The notes: generated by a model not told the origin, from the letters alone. A stretch of DNA of 5,348 nucleotides from Candidatus Rokuibacteriota bacterium (GCA_016206385.1 JACQRS010000150.1:1-5348), one strand, 5' to 3'. Shown: positions 1 through 5,348, numbered from the stretch's first letter. A program made the numbers and translations.

Positions 1-707
1 CGCAGAAATCCCTGAGGCCCCTCCAGCGCGATCTCTGAGGCGGTAAACCCCTCGCGGGCCATGAGCGCGGCGAGCAATCCGCTCCGGGCCGCGTGCCCCG
101 CGTGGAAGGGCTTGGTCATGGTGCCGAAGTTTTCCTTGAGCCCCGAAGCCTGGGTGGCCGCGATGGCAAGCGCGTGGCGTGCCTGGGTAGGATCCAGCTC
201 CAGGAGCTTGGCCGCTGCTGAAGCGGCGCCGAGAGTTCCAAGCGTCCCCGTCGCGTGAAAGCCCCGCGCGTACTGGGCCGGGTTCACGACCTCGCCGAGC
301 GTCGTCTCCACCTCAAAGCCCACCAGGAACGCATGCACGAGCGCCCGCCCGTCAGCCAGCGCCAGCTCCCCCGCCGTCAGTGCCGCTGCTAGCGCCGGGA
401 CGCTCGGGTGCCCCATCATGGCGAAGTTCGTGTCGTCGAAGTCGAGCGCGTGGCCGGCCACACCGTTTGCCAGAGCCGCCCAGACAGCGCCAGTCCGGAT
501 CGGCGTGCCGAGGATGGTCGCCAGCGGCACGCCCCCTTCACCTTCGGCGAGCCGCTGGATGATCCGGGCCGGCGGCTCCATTGACCCCGCCAGGATCACC
601 CCGACGCTGTCCAGAATCGCGCGCTTGGCCGCCTCCACCGCAGCCGGGGGCACCTCCTCCCAGCGGGACTTCACGATGAACTCTGCGATCTGAGCCGTCG
701 CGCCCAT
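1..707 (-). CDS. MmgE/PrpD family protein (2-methylcitrate dehydratase / cis-aconitate decarboxylase superfamily), 3' end outside window
   Basis: Reading from the ATG at 707-705 on the minus strand, 235 codons stay open to the window edge, about half of the usual 450-residue family length, so the C-terminal part is missing. The N-terminal all-helical MmgE/PrpD domain is clear: GHALDFDDT at residues 85-93, GHPS at 99-102, GFHATGTLGTLGAA at 149-162 and FGTMTKPFHAGHAA at 194-207. From what is known of cis-aconitate decarboxylase, Asp89, Thr93, His100, His151 and Lys199 are the likely active-site equivalents and all are present. Family members dehydrate 2-methylcitrate, decarboxylate cis-aconitate or epimerise iminodisuccinate, normally in the cytosol. 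The substrate here cannot be told. The start follows the hydrolase stop by one base, and an AGAGG ribosome site lies inside the hydrolase 3' end, so translation is probably coupled. The family call is firm; the specific reaction is open. Confidence 0.93.
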   Translation of the reverse strand, partial: MGATAQIAEFIVKSRWEEVPPAAVEAAKRAILDSVGVILAGSMEPPARIIQRLAEGEGGVPLATILGTPIRTGAVWAALANGVAGHALDFDDTNFAMMGHPSVPALAAALTAGELALADGRALVHAFLVGFEVETTLGEVVNPAQYARGFHATGTLGTLGAASAAAKLLELDPTQARHALAIAATQASGLKENFGTMTKPFHAGHAARSGLLAALMAREGFTASEIALEGPQGFL

Positions 708-708
708 C

Positions 709-1491
709 TCAGCGCCTCTGATCCAGGAAATCCAGCACCGCCCGGTTGAAGGCCTCCGGCTGGTCCACGTTGGCGCCATGGCCGGCCTTGTCCAGCACCG
801 CCAGCTCAGCCCCGGGGATCTTCCCCGCCATGTAGTCTGCCGGCGCCCTGAAGTCCCTGTCCTCCGCCCCCACCAGGACGAGCGTCGGCACAGCGACGCG
901 CGGGAGGAGGTCAATCAGGCTCGCATCCGGGACCACCAGGACCTTCCGGTTCACGTGGGCCAGCCCCTGGGGGTCGTGCTGGAGCATGATGTCAGGCGCC
1001 GTGTAGTAGTCCAGCTCGGCGTGGGGGCTTCGGGCAAAGGCCTTCATGCCCTCGCGCTCGAGGAGCCGGGCCACCTCTTCCCGCTGCCTCCGCCACTCCT
1101 CCCGCCGCTCGGGGTTCCTGAACCCCGGCCCCGTGTCGCAGAGGATCAGAGCTCGCACGCGTTCCGGATACTTCGCGTAGAACGCGAGGGCGATCACTCC
1201 GCCCATGGAGAGCCCGCCCACGATCGTCGGCCCGGCCCCCACGTGGTCCAGGAGCGCCCGGAGGTCCTCCACCGCGATGTCGATGGAGTAGGCATCAGCC
1301 GACTTCGGGCTCTTACTCCGCCAGTGCCCTCGGGCGTCGTAGAGGATCAGCCGATAGCGCAGCGAGAACCCGGCGACCTGGGGCTTCCAGCTCTCGGCCG
1401 TCCCGGCGAAGCCGTGGAGCAGCACCAGCGGCTGCCCCTGGCCGTGCACCTCGTAGTAGAGGCGGATCCCGTTGAGCTGGGCCGTGGGCAT
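709..1491 (-). CDS. Alpha/beta-fold hydrolase (PcaD/MhpC-like, substrate unknown)
   Basis: This 260-residue cytosolic protein has the full length and order of a single-domain alpha/beta hydrolase. HGF at 26-28 forms the oxyanion-hole region, GLSMGG at 93-98 is the nucleophile elbow with Ser95, GAED at 208-211 supplies Asp211, and GHGAN at 237-241 supplies His238. A helical cap of about 75 residues, rich in Arg and Glu, lies at roughly 122-195. The N-terminal NGIRLYYEVHGQG strand pair and the DARGH segment (52-56) are typical of the 3-oxoadipate enol-lactonase and MhpC-type C-C hydrolase group, but these features do not fix the substrate; esterase or haloperoxidase-like activity is possible. 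Where relatives usually have Gly after DxRGH, this protein has Trp57. It is the first gene of the leftward unit, one base ahead of the MmgE/PrpD gene. The ribosome site is weak (AGGA about 10 bases upstream of ATG), and no signal peptide is seen. Confidence 0.93.
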   Translation of the reverse strand: MPTAQLNGIRLYYEVHGQGQPLVLLHGFAGTAESWKPQVAGFSLRYRLILYDARGHWRSKSPKSADAYSIDIAVEDLRALLDHVGAGPTIVGGLSMGGVIALAFYAKYPERVRALILCDTGPGFRNPERREEWRRQREEVARLLEREGMKAFARSPHAELDYYTAPDIMLQHDPQGLAHVNRKVLVVPDASLIDLLPRVAVPTLVLVGAEDRDFRAPADYMAGKIPGAELAVLDKAGHGANVDQPEAFNRAVLDFLDQRR

Positions 1492-1502
1492 GGCGGCCCA
1501 AT

Positions 1503-1517
1503 CCTAGCACAGCTAGG
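1503..1517. repeat. Perfect inverted repeat CCTAGC-ACA-GCTAGG upstream of the hydrolase start
   Basis: Two 6-bp arms separated by 3 bases, with no mismatch, lie 11 bases upstream of the hydrolase ATG. In leftward RNA it would form a small hairpin whose 3' arm contains the AGG that begins the only ribosome-site-like AGGA. It could therefore be a protein-binding operator or a structure that limits ribosome access. The dyad itself is directly visible; its function is inference. A dyad this short can occur by chance. Confidence 0.5.
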
Positions 1518-1543
1518 TGGATGATCCCAGGAGGGCGCGTGTA

Positions 1544-1561
1544 TCAATCTTTGGACATTGA
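1544..1561. repeat. Inverted repeat TCAAT-N8-ATTGA overlapping the candidate -35
   Basis: Perfect 5-bp arms, 8 bases apart; the right arm shares its last bases with the TTGACG -35 candidate at 1558-1563. The position suits an operator for a dimeric regulator. It is not the FNR/CRP-type TTGAT-N4-ATCAA arrangement, and I cannot assign it to a regulator family. Function is inferred from position only. Confidence 0.4.
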
Positions 1562-1586
1562 CGGTGCGTGGCCTCACGCGCAGAAT
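1558..1586 (+). promoter_or_regulatory. Candidate sigma70-type promoter for the aldolase operon
   Basis: TTGACG at 1558-1563 matches five of six consensus -35 bases, and CAGAAT at 1581-1586 matches four of six -10 bases, with the ideal 17-bp spacing. It points towards the aldolase start 133 bases downstream and lies among inverted repeats. A second TTGACG at 1626-1631 has no acceptable -10 at 16-18 bp, so the upstream pair is preferred. In GC-rich genomes such matches are only suggestive. Confidence 0.4.
1566..1579. repeat. Inverted repeat GCGTG-GCCT-CACGC inside the promoter spacer
   Basis: Perfect 5-bp arms with a 4-base centre; allowing one G/T-type mismatch the arms extend to 7 bp (1564-1581). 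It fills the gap between the candidate -35 and -10, where bound repressors or MerR-type activators commonly act. Regulator identity is unknown. Confidence 0.4.
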
Positions 1587-1707
1587 CCCGCCACCCTCGA
1601 TCCGGTATGCGGATGTATCGCGGGGTTGACGGGTCTGGATCACGGTCGCGGGACTGGTGCGGTTTCGTCACTCGTAGGTCACGGGTTCATCGGCAGATGG
1701 CGCGCGC

Positions 1708-1718
1708 GGGGAGCGGAG
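1708..1718 (+). promoter_or_regulatory. Ribosome binding site of the aldolase gene
   Basis: GGGGAG at 1708-1713, six bases before the ATG at 1720, with an overlapping CGGAG at 1714-1718. It decides the start together with an in-frame TAG at 1675-1677, after which 1720 is the first ATG, GTG or TTG in frame. Confidence 0.65.
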
Positions 1719-1719
1719 C

Positions 1720-2544
1720 ATGCTGACAGGAAAAAAATTTCGGCTGGCCCGGCTTCTTCATCAGAAGTCAAGAAAGATGGTGCTCGTGCCGCTCGACCAC
1801 GGGATGAGCAGCGGTCCGATTCCGGGGTTGGAGGCACCTGGAAAGGTGTTGCGTGCGGTCGTCCACGGGGGAGCCCAGGGGGTGATCGTGAACCGGGGGG
1901 TTGCGCTCAACGGCGGCATGGACCCCGACACCGCGCTGCCGTGGATTCTCCATCTCTCCGGCTCCACTGCCCTCAGCCTGGATCCCGACCATAAGGTTCT
2001 GGTCGCTGCAGTGGAGGACGCCCTTCGCCTCGGTGCTGATGCGGTTTCAGTCCATGTGAACCTTGGGGTGCCCCGGGAGGCCGAGATGCTGAGGGACTTG
2101 GGGGAAATCGCCGGACGGTGCGTCCAGTGGGGAATGCCGCTCATGGCCATGCTCTACGTCCGCTGGGCCCGGGCTCAGCACGGCTCGGTAGCCGACACGA
2201 TCAAGCACGCTGCCCGGGTGGCCGCAGAGTTGGGTGCCGACCTCGTAAAGGTGAGCTACCCGGGCAGCCGTGAGGGATTGGTTGAGGTTGTTCAGGGATG
2301 CTTCATCCCCATTCTCATCGCCGGGGGGGAACGGGACCGATCCGATCGGCGGATTCTGGAGATGGTGGAGTCCGCGATCACCTGTGGTGCGGCCGGCGTC
2401 TGTATCGGTCGGAACATCTTTCAACACCCGTCGCCTCAGCTCTTTCTCAGAGCGCTCGGCAGGATCGTTCACGACGGAGTGTCGGCTGATGTCGCTGTCG
2501 AGCTGGCCAGCGACTCCCCGACCCTCGCGCACGGTCGGGCCTGA
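1720..2544 (+). CDS. DhnA/MJ0400-type class I aldolase (2-amino-3,7-dideoxy-D-threo-hept-6-ulosonate synthase or fructose-bisphosphate aldolase family)
   Basis: A 274-residue TIM-barrel aldolase of the DeoC/LacD/FbaB superfamily. Recalled against Methanocaldococcus MJ0400, the key blocks align almost without gaps: VPLDHGMSSGPIPGL at 23-37, LHLSGSTAL at 77-85, GADAVSVHVNLG at 105-116, WGMPLMAMLY at 137-146, LVKVSY at 175-180, AGG at 201-203 and GAAGVCIGRNIFQH at 223-236. Asp26, Tyr146 and Lys177 correspond, at a constant offset of seven, to MJ0400 Asp33, Tyr153 and the Schiff-base Lys184. In archaea this family makes the precursor of 3-dehydroquinate from aspartate semialdehyde and a ketose phosphate; the Streptomyces homologue GriI condenses aspartate semialdehyde with DHAP towards 3-amino-4-hydroxybenzoate; others are fructose-bisphosphate aldolases. 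Sequence alone does not choose. It leads an operon with acid-activating enzymes rather than glycolytic genes, which favours a specialised pathway. Codons 4-6 contain a run of seven A. Confidence 0.92.
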   Translation: MLTGKKFRLARLLHQKSRKMVLVPLDHGMSSGPIPGLEAPGKVLRAVVHGGAQGVIVNRGVALNGGMDPDTALPWILHLSGSTALSLDPDHKVLVAAVEDALRLGADAVSVHVNLGVPREAEMLRDLGEIAGRCVQWGMPLMAMLYVRWARAQHGSVADTIKHAARVAAELGADLVKVSYPGSREGLVEVVQGCFIPILIAGGERDRSDRRILEMVESAITCGAAGVCIGRNIFQHPSPQLFLRALGRIVHDGVSADVAVELASDSPTLAHGRA

Positions 2545-2549
2545 GGAAG
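2543..2549 (+). promoter_or_regulatory. Ribosome binding site supporting the GTG start at 2556
   Basis: GAGGAAG begins inside the aldolase TGA stop codon and ends six bases before the GTG at 2556. It is the strongest Shine-Dalgarno match in the window. It supports the non-ATG start and suggests that ribosomes ending the aldolase re-initiate here. Confidence 0.7.
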
Positions 2550-2555
2550 TCAACC

Positions 2556-3896
2556 GTGTCGTATTTGAGCCGAAGGCTCCACCTTCGCCTGCCGGAGATC
2601 GTTCGGGAATATCTCCGGGAGGGCGAAAACCTGGTGGATCGGTGGCCTCCCGAGCGGCTGGCCGGCTACCACCGGCAGGCGTTATTCAGGATCCTGACCC
2701 ACGCCTGGGAACACAACCGCTTCTACCGGCGGAAGTTCCTCGAGGCGGGTATCGTGCCGGCCGCGCTCGCACTGCCCGAGGACCTCCACCGGGTTCCGTT
2801 GACTTCCAAGGAGGAAATCCGGGGACAGCCCTGGGTGCTCCTCTCGGTCCCGCGGCACCAGGTCTCGCAGATCCATGTCTCGACCGGCACCACCGGGGGA
2901 GATCAGATTTATATCCCGCACACCTGGGAGGATCTATACGTGAGAAACCTCGCGCCGGCCATGCGACGGCTGGTTCCCGTGGGGATTGACGACGTGGTCA
3001 TCAATGCCCTCCCGTATGAGATGAGCTCGGCCGGCCTGGCCTTTCATCGCACCTTTCAGAAGGGCTGCGGGGCGCTCGTCATGCCGGCAGGCAAAGGGGG
3101 CTACTACTCCACCCCGGAGCGGACCCTCCGCGCTGCACGGGATCTTGGGGCGACGATCCTGATCACCACTCCCTCCTACGCGGTGCTGCTCGCCGAGGTC
3201 GCGCAGGAGGAGAAGATCGTTCTGGCCGAGATTCCCCTCCGGTTCCTCTGGCTCACGGGAGAAGGCTGCTCGCCGGCTTTCCGGGAGCGGATCGAGGCCC
3301 TCTGGGGACATCCCGCGTATTTCTACTACGGCTCGCTGGAGGCCGGACCCATCGGCATCGAGTGTATGGCGAGGGGCGGGTATCACCTGGCTGCCGGGCA
3401 CGTGTACGTCGAAATCGTTGATCCCGACACGACGCGTCCCCTCGCTCCCGGGGAGACCGGCGAGATCGTCATCACAGAGCTGACCCGCCTCGCCTCGCCC
3501 GTGATTCGATACCGAACCGGCGATTTCGGGTATCTCGACGACGCTCCGTGCGCGTGCGGAGTTCCCCTCTGGAAGCTCAGCCTGCGCGGGCGGGTGGACG
3601 ATCAGATCCGGGTCAACGGCGTCGCCCACTCGCCCTATTACCTCGAGGAGTTCTTGATGCGGAGCCCCGAGGTGGGCAACTGGTACCAGTTTCTTCCGAA
3701 GTCCGATCGCATCTCGATCAGGGTGGAGCCTGCGCCCGGCGTCACGCCGAGCGAAGCGATCCGGCAAGCGATCGAGAGCCGGCTGGAGTACGAGACCGGG
3801 ATCCCGGTCGAGGTTCAGTTTGTGAGCCAGGTTCCCCGGAGCGGCGGGAAGACGCTGCGGGTGATTCACGAGCACCCTGACCCAGACCGAGGCTGA
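2556..3896 (+). CDS. PaaK-like AMP-forming ligase 1 (phenylacetate-CoA ligase family)
   Basis: A 446-residue adenylate-forming enzyme, close to the 430-440 residues of phenylacetate-CoA ligase, starting at GTG. The family motifs are in order: STGTTGG phosphate loop at 109-115, TTPSY at 204-208, YYGSLEAGPIG at 257-267 (aromatic/Glu adenine site), YRTGD at 319-323 with ribose-binding Asp323, the hinge GRVDDQIRVNGV at 345-356, and SGGK at 429-432 with the likely catalytic Lys432. It should activate a carboxylic acid with ATP, then pass it to CoA or another acceptor. Cys270, His277, Cys332 and Cys334 are placed like a metal site reported for some PaaK relatives (inference). The block NALPYEMSSAGLAFHR (150-165) replaces the usual PaaK segment, so the substrate is probably not phenylacetate. 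The start lies 11 bases after the aldolase stop, and a close paralogue follows. Family sure; substrate and acceptor unknown. Confidence 0.9.
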   Translation: MSYLSRRLHLRLPEIVREYLREGENLVDRWPPERLAGYHRQALFRILTHAWEHNRFYRRKFLEAGIVPAALALPEDLHRVPLTSKEEIRGQPWVLLSVPRHQVSQIHVSTGTTGGDQIYIPHTWEDLYVRNLAPAMRRLVPVGIDDVVINALPYEMSSAGLAFHRTFQKGCGALVMPAGKGGYYSTPERTLRAARDLGATILITTPSYAVLLAEVAQEEKIVLAEIPLRFLWLTGEGCSPAFRERIEALWGHPAYFYYGSLEAGPIGIECMARGGYHLAAGHVYVEIVDPDTTRPLAPGETGEIVITELTRLASPVIRYRTGDFGYLDDAPCACGVPLWKLSLRGRVDDQIRVNGVAHSPYYLEEFLMRSPEVGNWYQFLPKSDRISIRVEPAPGVTPSEAIRQAIESRLEYETGIPVEVQFVSQVPRSGGKTLRVIHEHPDPDRG

Positions 3897-3906
3897 GCCG
3901 AGCGCG

Positions 3907-5169
3907 ATGTCGTTCCTGCGAGAGAAGCTTCGCCCGTCCGCGTCGCCGCTTCACCAGATTGTGACTCATGCCTACTACCGGAATCCCTTTTACCGGACGA
4001 AGCTCTCCAGCGCCGGCATCGGGCCCGACCAAATTCACCGGGCGGAGGAACTCGGCTTGCTGCCATTCACGGCCCGCGAGGAGCTGGAAGCGGATCCCTG
4101 GATCCTCCTTGCGGTGCCGAAGGATCAGCTCGTCCAGGTCCATCTCTCCACCGGCACCAGCGGCCGGCACCCGCTCTACATCTTCTTCACCTGGGAGGAT
4201 CTCCATGTCCGGGGCCTCATGCCGTTGGTGGCGGAGGCGCCAGCCGCCCGGCTCTTGCGGATCGAAGAGGGCGAGGTCGTGTTCAACGCGCTCCCGTACG
4301 AAGTCAGCGTGACCGGCCTCGCCATCCACCGGGCGCTTCAGGACGGGATCGGGGCGTGCGTGGTGCCGGTGGGAAAAGGAGGATTCTACGCGGATCCGGA
4401 GAAAACCCTGAAGCTGATGTACGCCCTCCGGGGCGACCACCTCTTCACGACTCCCTCCTACGCCCTGTACCTGGCCGAGCTGGCGGCGGGTGCCGGCATC
4501 GCCAACCCCGCCGAGATCGGGCTTCGATCGCTCTGGCTTGTCGGCGAGCTCTGCTCGCAAGCGTTGCGCCGCCGTCTCGAAGGCCTCTGGCAGTGTCCGG
4601 TCTTCCTCTACTACGGGTCCCTCGAGGCTGGGCCCATCGGCCTCGAGTGCTCCATGCGGGATGGGTTTCATGTGGCCTCCAGCTTCGTCCAGGTCGAGAT
4701 CGTGCCCTGCACGGATGTTGACCCCGGCGTCGGCGAGATCGTCGTCACGGTCCTCTGGCGACACGCCGCTCCCCTGTTGCGGTTTCGGACCGGTGATCTC
4801 GGACGTTGGGATCCGTCATCCTGTCGCTGCGGGCTGCCGGGCCCCCGACTTCGGATCCTCGGGCGGAGAGAGGATCTGATCGCAGCCCCTGAGCGGCCGC
4901 GATTTGCGCTGGAGCTGGACGAGGTGCTGCTGAGCCTGTCCGGGGTGAGCCCCTGGTACAGGCTCCAACCGGAGGCCGGCGGACTCCGGGTGCTCCTGCC
5001 TGCCGTGCCGGACGGAGATCGCGAGTCGGTGGTGGAATCAATCCAGGCCAATCTCGACCGTCGGTTCGGCCTCGCCAGTGCTGTGGAGTTCCGCGGCGAC
5101 CTCGGCTATTCCGGCGGCAAGCTGGTCAGGGTGATCCGGCACGGAACCGAGGGTGGTCATGATCGTTGA
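3907..5169 (+). CDS. PaaK-like AMP-forming ligase 2 (tandem paralogue, divergent C-terminal hinge)
   Basis: A 420-residue paralogue of the preceding protein, collinear along nearly its whole length. It keeps STGTSGR at 81-87, NALPYEVSVTGLAIHR at 127-142, GKGGFY at 156-161, TTPSY at 181-185, YYGSLEAGPIG at 235-245, FRTGD at 293-297 and SGGK at 402-405 (Lys405), plus Cys248, His255, Cys306 and Cys308. Two differences stand out. It lacks about 28 N-terminal residues, and an in-frame TGA at 3862-3864 rules out a longer start. The hinge after GRREDLI (319-325) also reads AAPERPR, without the VNGV-type segment of its partner. The core suggests that it still forms an adenylate, but the second half-reaction may be altered, or it may act as a partner subunit. 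The gap from the previous stop is 10 bases with a weak ribosome site, and the 3' end overlaps the next gene by 11 bases. Substrate unknown. Confidence 0.88.
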   Translation: MSFLREKLRPSASPLHQIVTHAYYRNPFYRTKLSSAGIGPDQIHRAEELGLLPFTAREELEADPWILLAVPKDQLVQVHLSTGTSGRHPLYIFFTWEDLHVRGLMPLVAEAPAARLLRIEEGEVVFNALPYEVSVTGLAIHRALQDGIGACVVPVGKGGFYADPEKTLKLMYALRGDHLFTTPSYALYLAELAAGAGIANPAEIGLRSLWLVGELCSQALRRRLEGLWQCPVFLYYGSLEAGPIGLECSMRDGFHVASSFVQVEIVPCTDVDPGVGEIVVTVLWRHAAPLLRFRTGDLGRWDPSSCRCGLPGPRLRILGRREDLIAAPERPRFALELDEVLLSLSGVSPWYRLQPEAGGLRVLLPAVPDGDRESVVESIQANLDRRFGLASAVEFRGDLGYSGGKLVRVIRHGTEGGHDR

Positions 5170-5348
5170 CGCGCACGCCCACGTCACCGAGGCGGCGTAC
5201 GGGGCTCCTGAGCTGCTTGCCTCCCAGATGGCCCAGGCCGGCATCGACAGGGCGATCCTGGTTCCCGGGGGAATGATCGACGTGAGAAAGATGACCCGCT
5301 ATCTCTCCGGCCGGGAGCCGATCCCCGCTCACGCCATCGCGAACGGGC
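5159..5348 (+). CDS. Amidohydrolase-2 family protein, 5' end only
   Basis: Only 63 codons are in the window. The ATG at 5159 overlaps the upstream ligase by 11 bases in another frame and is preceded by GAGGGTGG, a good ribosome site. The protein opens MIVDAHAHV, with the HxH metal ligands His6 and His8 at the end of the first barrel strand, as in ACMSD, gamma-resorcylate decarboxylase, 4-oxalomesaconate hydratase and pyrone-dicarboxylate lactonase. It continues with helix 1 (about 17-27), the AGIDRAILVPG strand (27-37) and a later AHAIANG strand (57-63), the usual layout of a metal-dependent TIM barrel. The remaining ligands and the catalytic Asp lie outside. Possible roles in this operon are hydrolysis, hydration or decarboxylation of the activated acid or its product. 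The family is likely from fold and start; the reaction cannot be called. Confidence 0.82.
   Translation, partial: MIVDAHAHVTEAAYGAPELLASQMAQAGIDRAILVPGGMIDVRKMTRYLSGREPIPAHAIANG

Larger units (their letters stand above)
1492..1719. other. Divergent intergenic control region
   Basis: These 228 bases separate the starts of the leftward hydrolase gene and the rightward aldolase gene. I find no supportable gene in them: reading frames that cross are extensions or shadows of neighbours without a family signature. The region is slightly less GC-rich than the coding DNA around 1540-1565 and contains one candidate rightward promoter and three perfect short inverted repeats between 1503 and 1579, listed separately. 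The part from 1587 to 1707 shows no further motif I can support; if the promoter call is right, most of it is a 5' leader of roughly 125 bases. No convincing leftward -35/-10 pair was found. Confidence 0.8.

Noticed and set aside
418..693. Plus-strand frame of 91 codons opposite the MmgE/PrpD gene
   Set aside because: The minus strand holds conserved MmgE/PrpD motifs throughout; the plus frame shows none.
778..1524. Plus-strand reading frame of 248 codons opposite the hydrolase
   Set aside because: The minus-strand protein has an intact catalytic triad and full length; the plus-strand translation is low-complexity Arg/Pro/His/Val-rich.
1626..1631. Second TTGACG as a -35 box
   Set aside because: No -10-like hexamer occurs 16-18 bp downstream.
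1621..1700. Possible tRNA or small RNA suggested by GGTCACGGGTTCATCG-like T-arm similarity
   Set aside because: No acceptor stem, anticodon arm or CCA-compatible end could be paired around it.
1521..1994. Plus-strand frame of 157 codons covering the spacer and the aldolase start
   Set aside because: It overlaps the aldolase in another frame, has no domain, and would occupy the likely promoter region.
2270..2989. Plus-strand frame of 239 codons bridging aldolase and ligase 1
   Set aside because: It overlaps two genes with clear homology in other frames, and its Pro/Gly/Arg/Ser-rich translation has no motif.
2934..3875. Long minus-strand reading frame of 313 codons opposite ligase 1
   Set aside because: It is antisense to a protein with complete family motifs. 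Its translation is rich in Arg, Gly, Asp and His with no recognisable domain, as expected from GC-rich antisense frames.
3865..3906. Upstream start that would give ligase 2 the longer N-terminus of ligase 1
   Set aside because: An in-frame TGA at 3862-3864 and no ATG, GTG or TTG codon between it and 3907 leave no room for the missing residues.
3742..4764. Minus-strand reading frame of 340 codons opposite both ligases
   Set aside because: It spans the junction of two well-supported plus-strand genes and has low-complexity composition and no motif, so it is a shadow frame.

Overview
The window is GC-rich (roughly two thirds G+C) bacterial DNA with tightly packed genes. It carries two divergent transcription units that meet at a 228-bp spacer (1492-1719). 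Nothing in it fixes the taxon. The mix of an MmgE/PrpD protein, an alpha/beta hydrolase, PaaK-like adenylating enzymes and a metal-dependent amidohydrolase, with an archaeal-type DhnA aldolase, suggests a metabolically versatile soil or sediment bacterium, perhaps a poorly cultured lineage. That is a weak inference. No tRNA, rRNA, CRISPR array, insertion sequence or integrase was seen.

Left unit (minus strand, 1491 down to 1): a complete alpha/beta hydrolase with an intact Ser95-Asp211-His238 triad is followed after one base by an MmgE/PrpD-family protein, which runs off the window edge after 235 codons. Both look catabolic: ester, lactone or C-C hydrolysis, and hydration, dehydration or decarboxylation of a small polycarboxylate.

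Spacer: it holds a plausible sigma70-type promoter reading right (TTGACG, 17 bp, CAGAAT) and three short perfect inverted repeats. One abuts and overlaps the -35, one sits exactly in the -35/-10 spacer, and one lies just upstream of the hydrolase start. This looks like a regulated divergent control region.

Right unit (plus strand, 1720 to beyond 5348): a DhnA/MJ0400-type class I aldolase (274 aa, Schiff-base Lys177), two tandem paralogous PaaK-like AMP-forming ligases (446 and 420 aa), and the start of an amidohydrolase-2 protein. Gaps are 11 and 10 bases, then an 11-base overlap, so this is almost certainly one operon. An aldolase of this family can join a C3 or ketose donor to an aldehyde (the first step of the archaeal 3-dehydroquinate route and of 3-amino-4-hydroxybenzoate synthesis) or cleave such a product. 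The two ligases would activate a carboxylic acid, and the amidohydrolase could hydrolyse, hydrate or decarboxylate an intermediate. The combination is the most interesting thing here. Its substrate cannot be read from the sequence.
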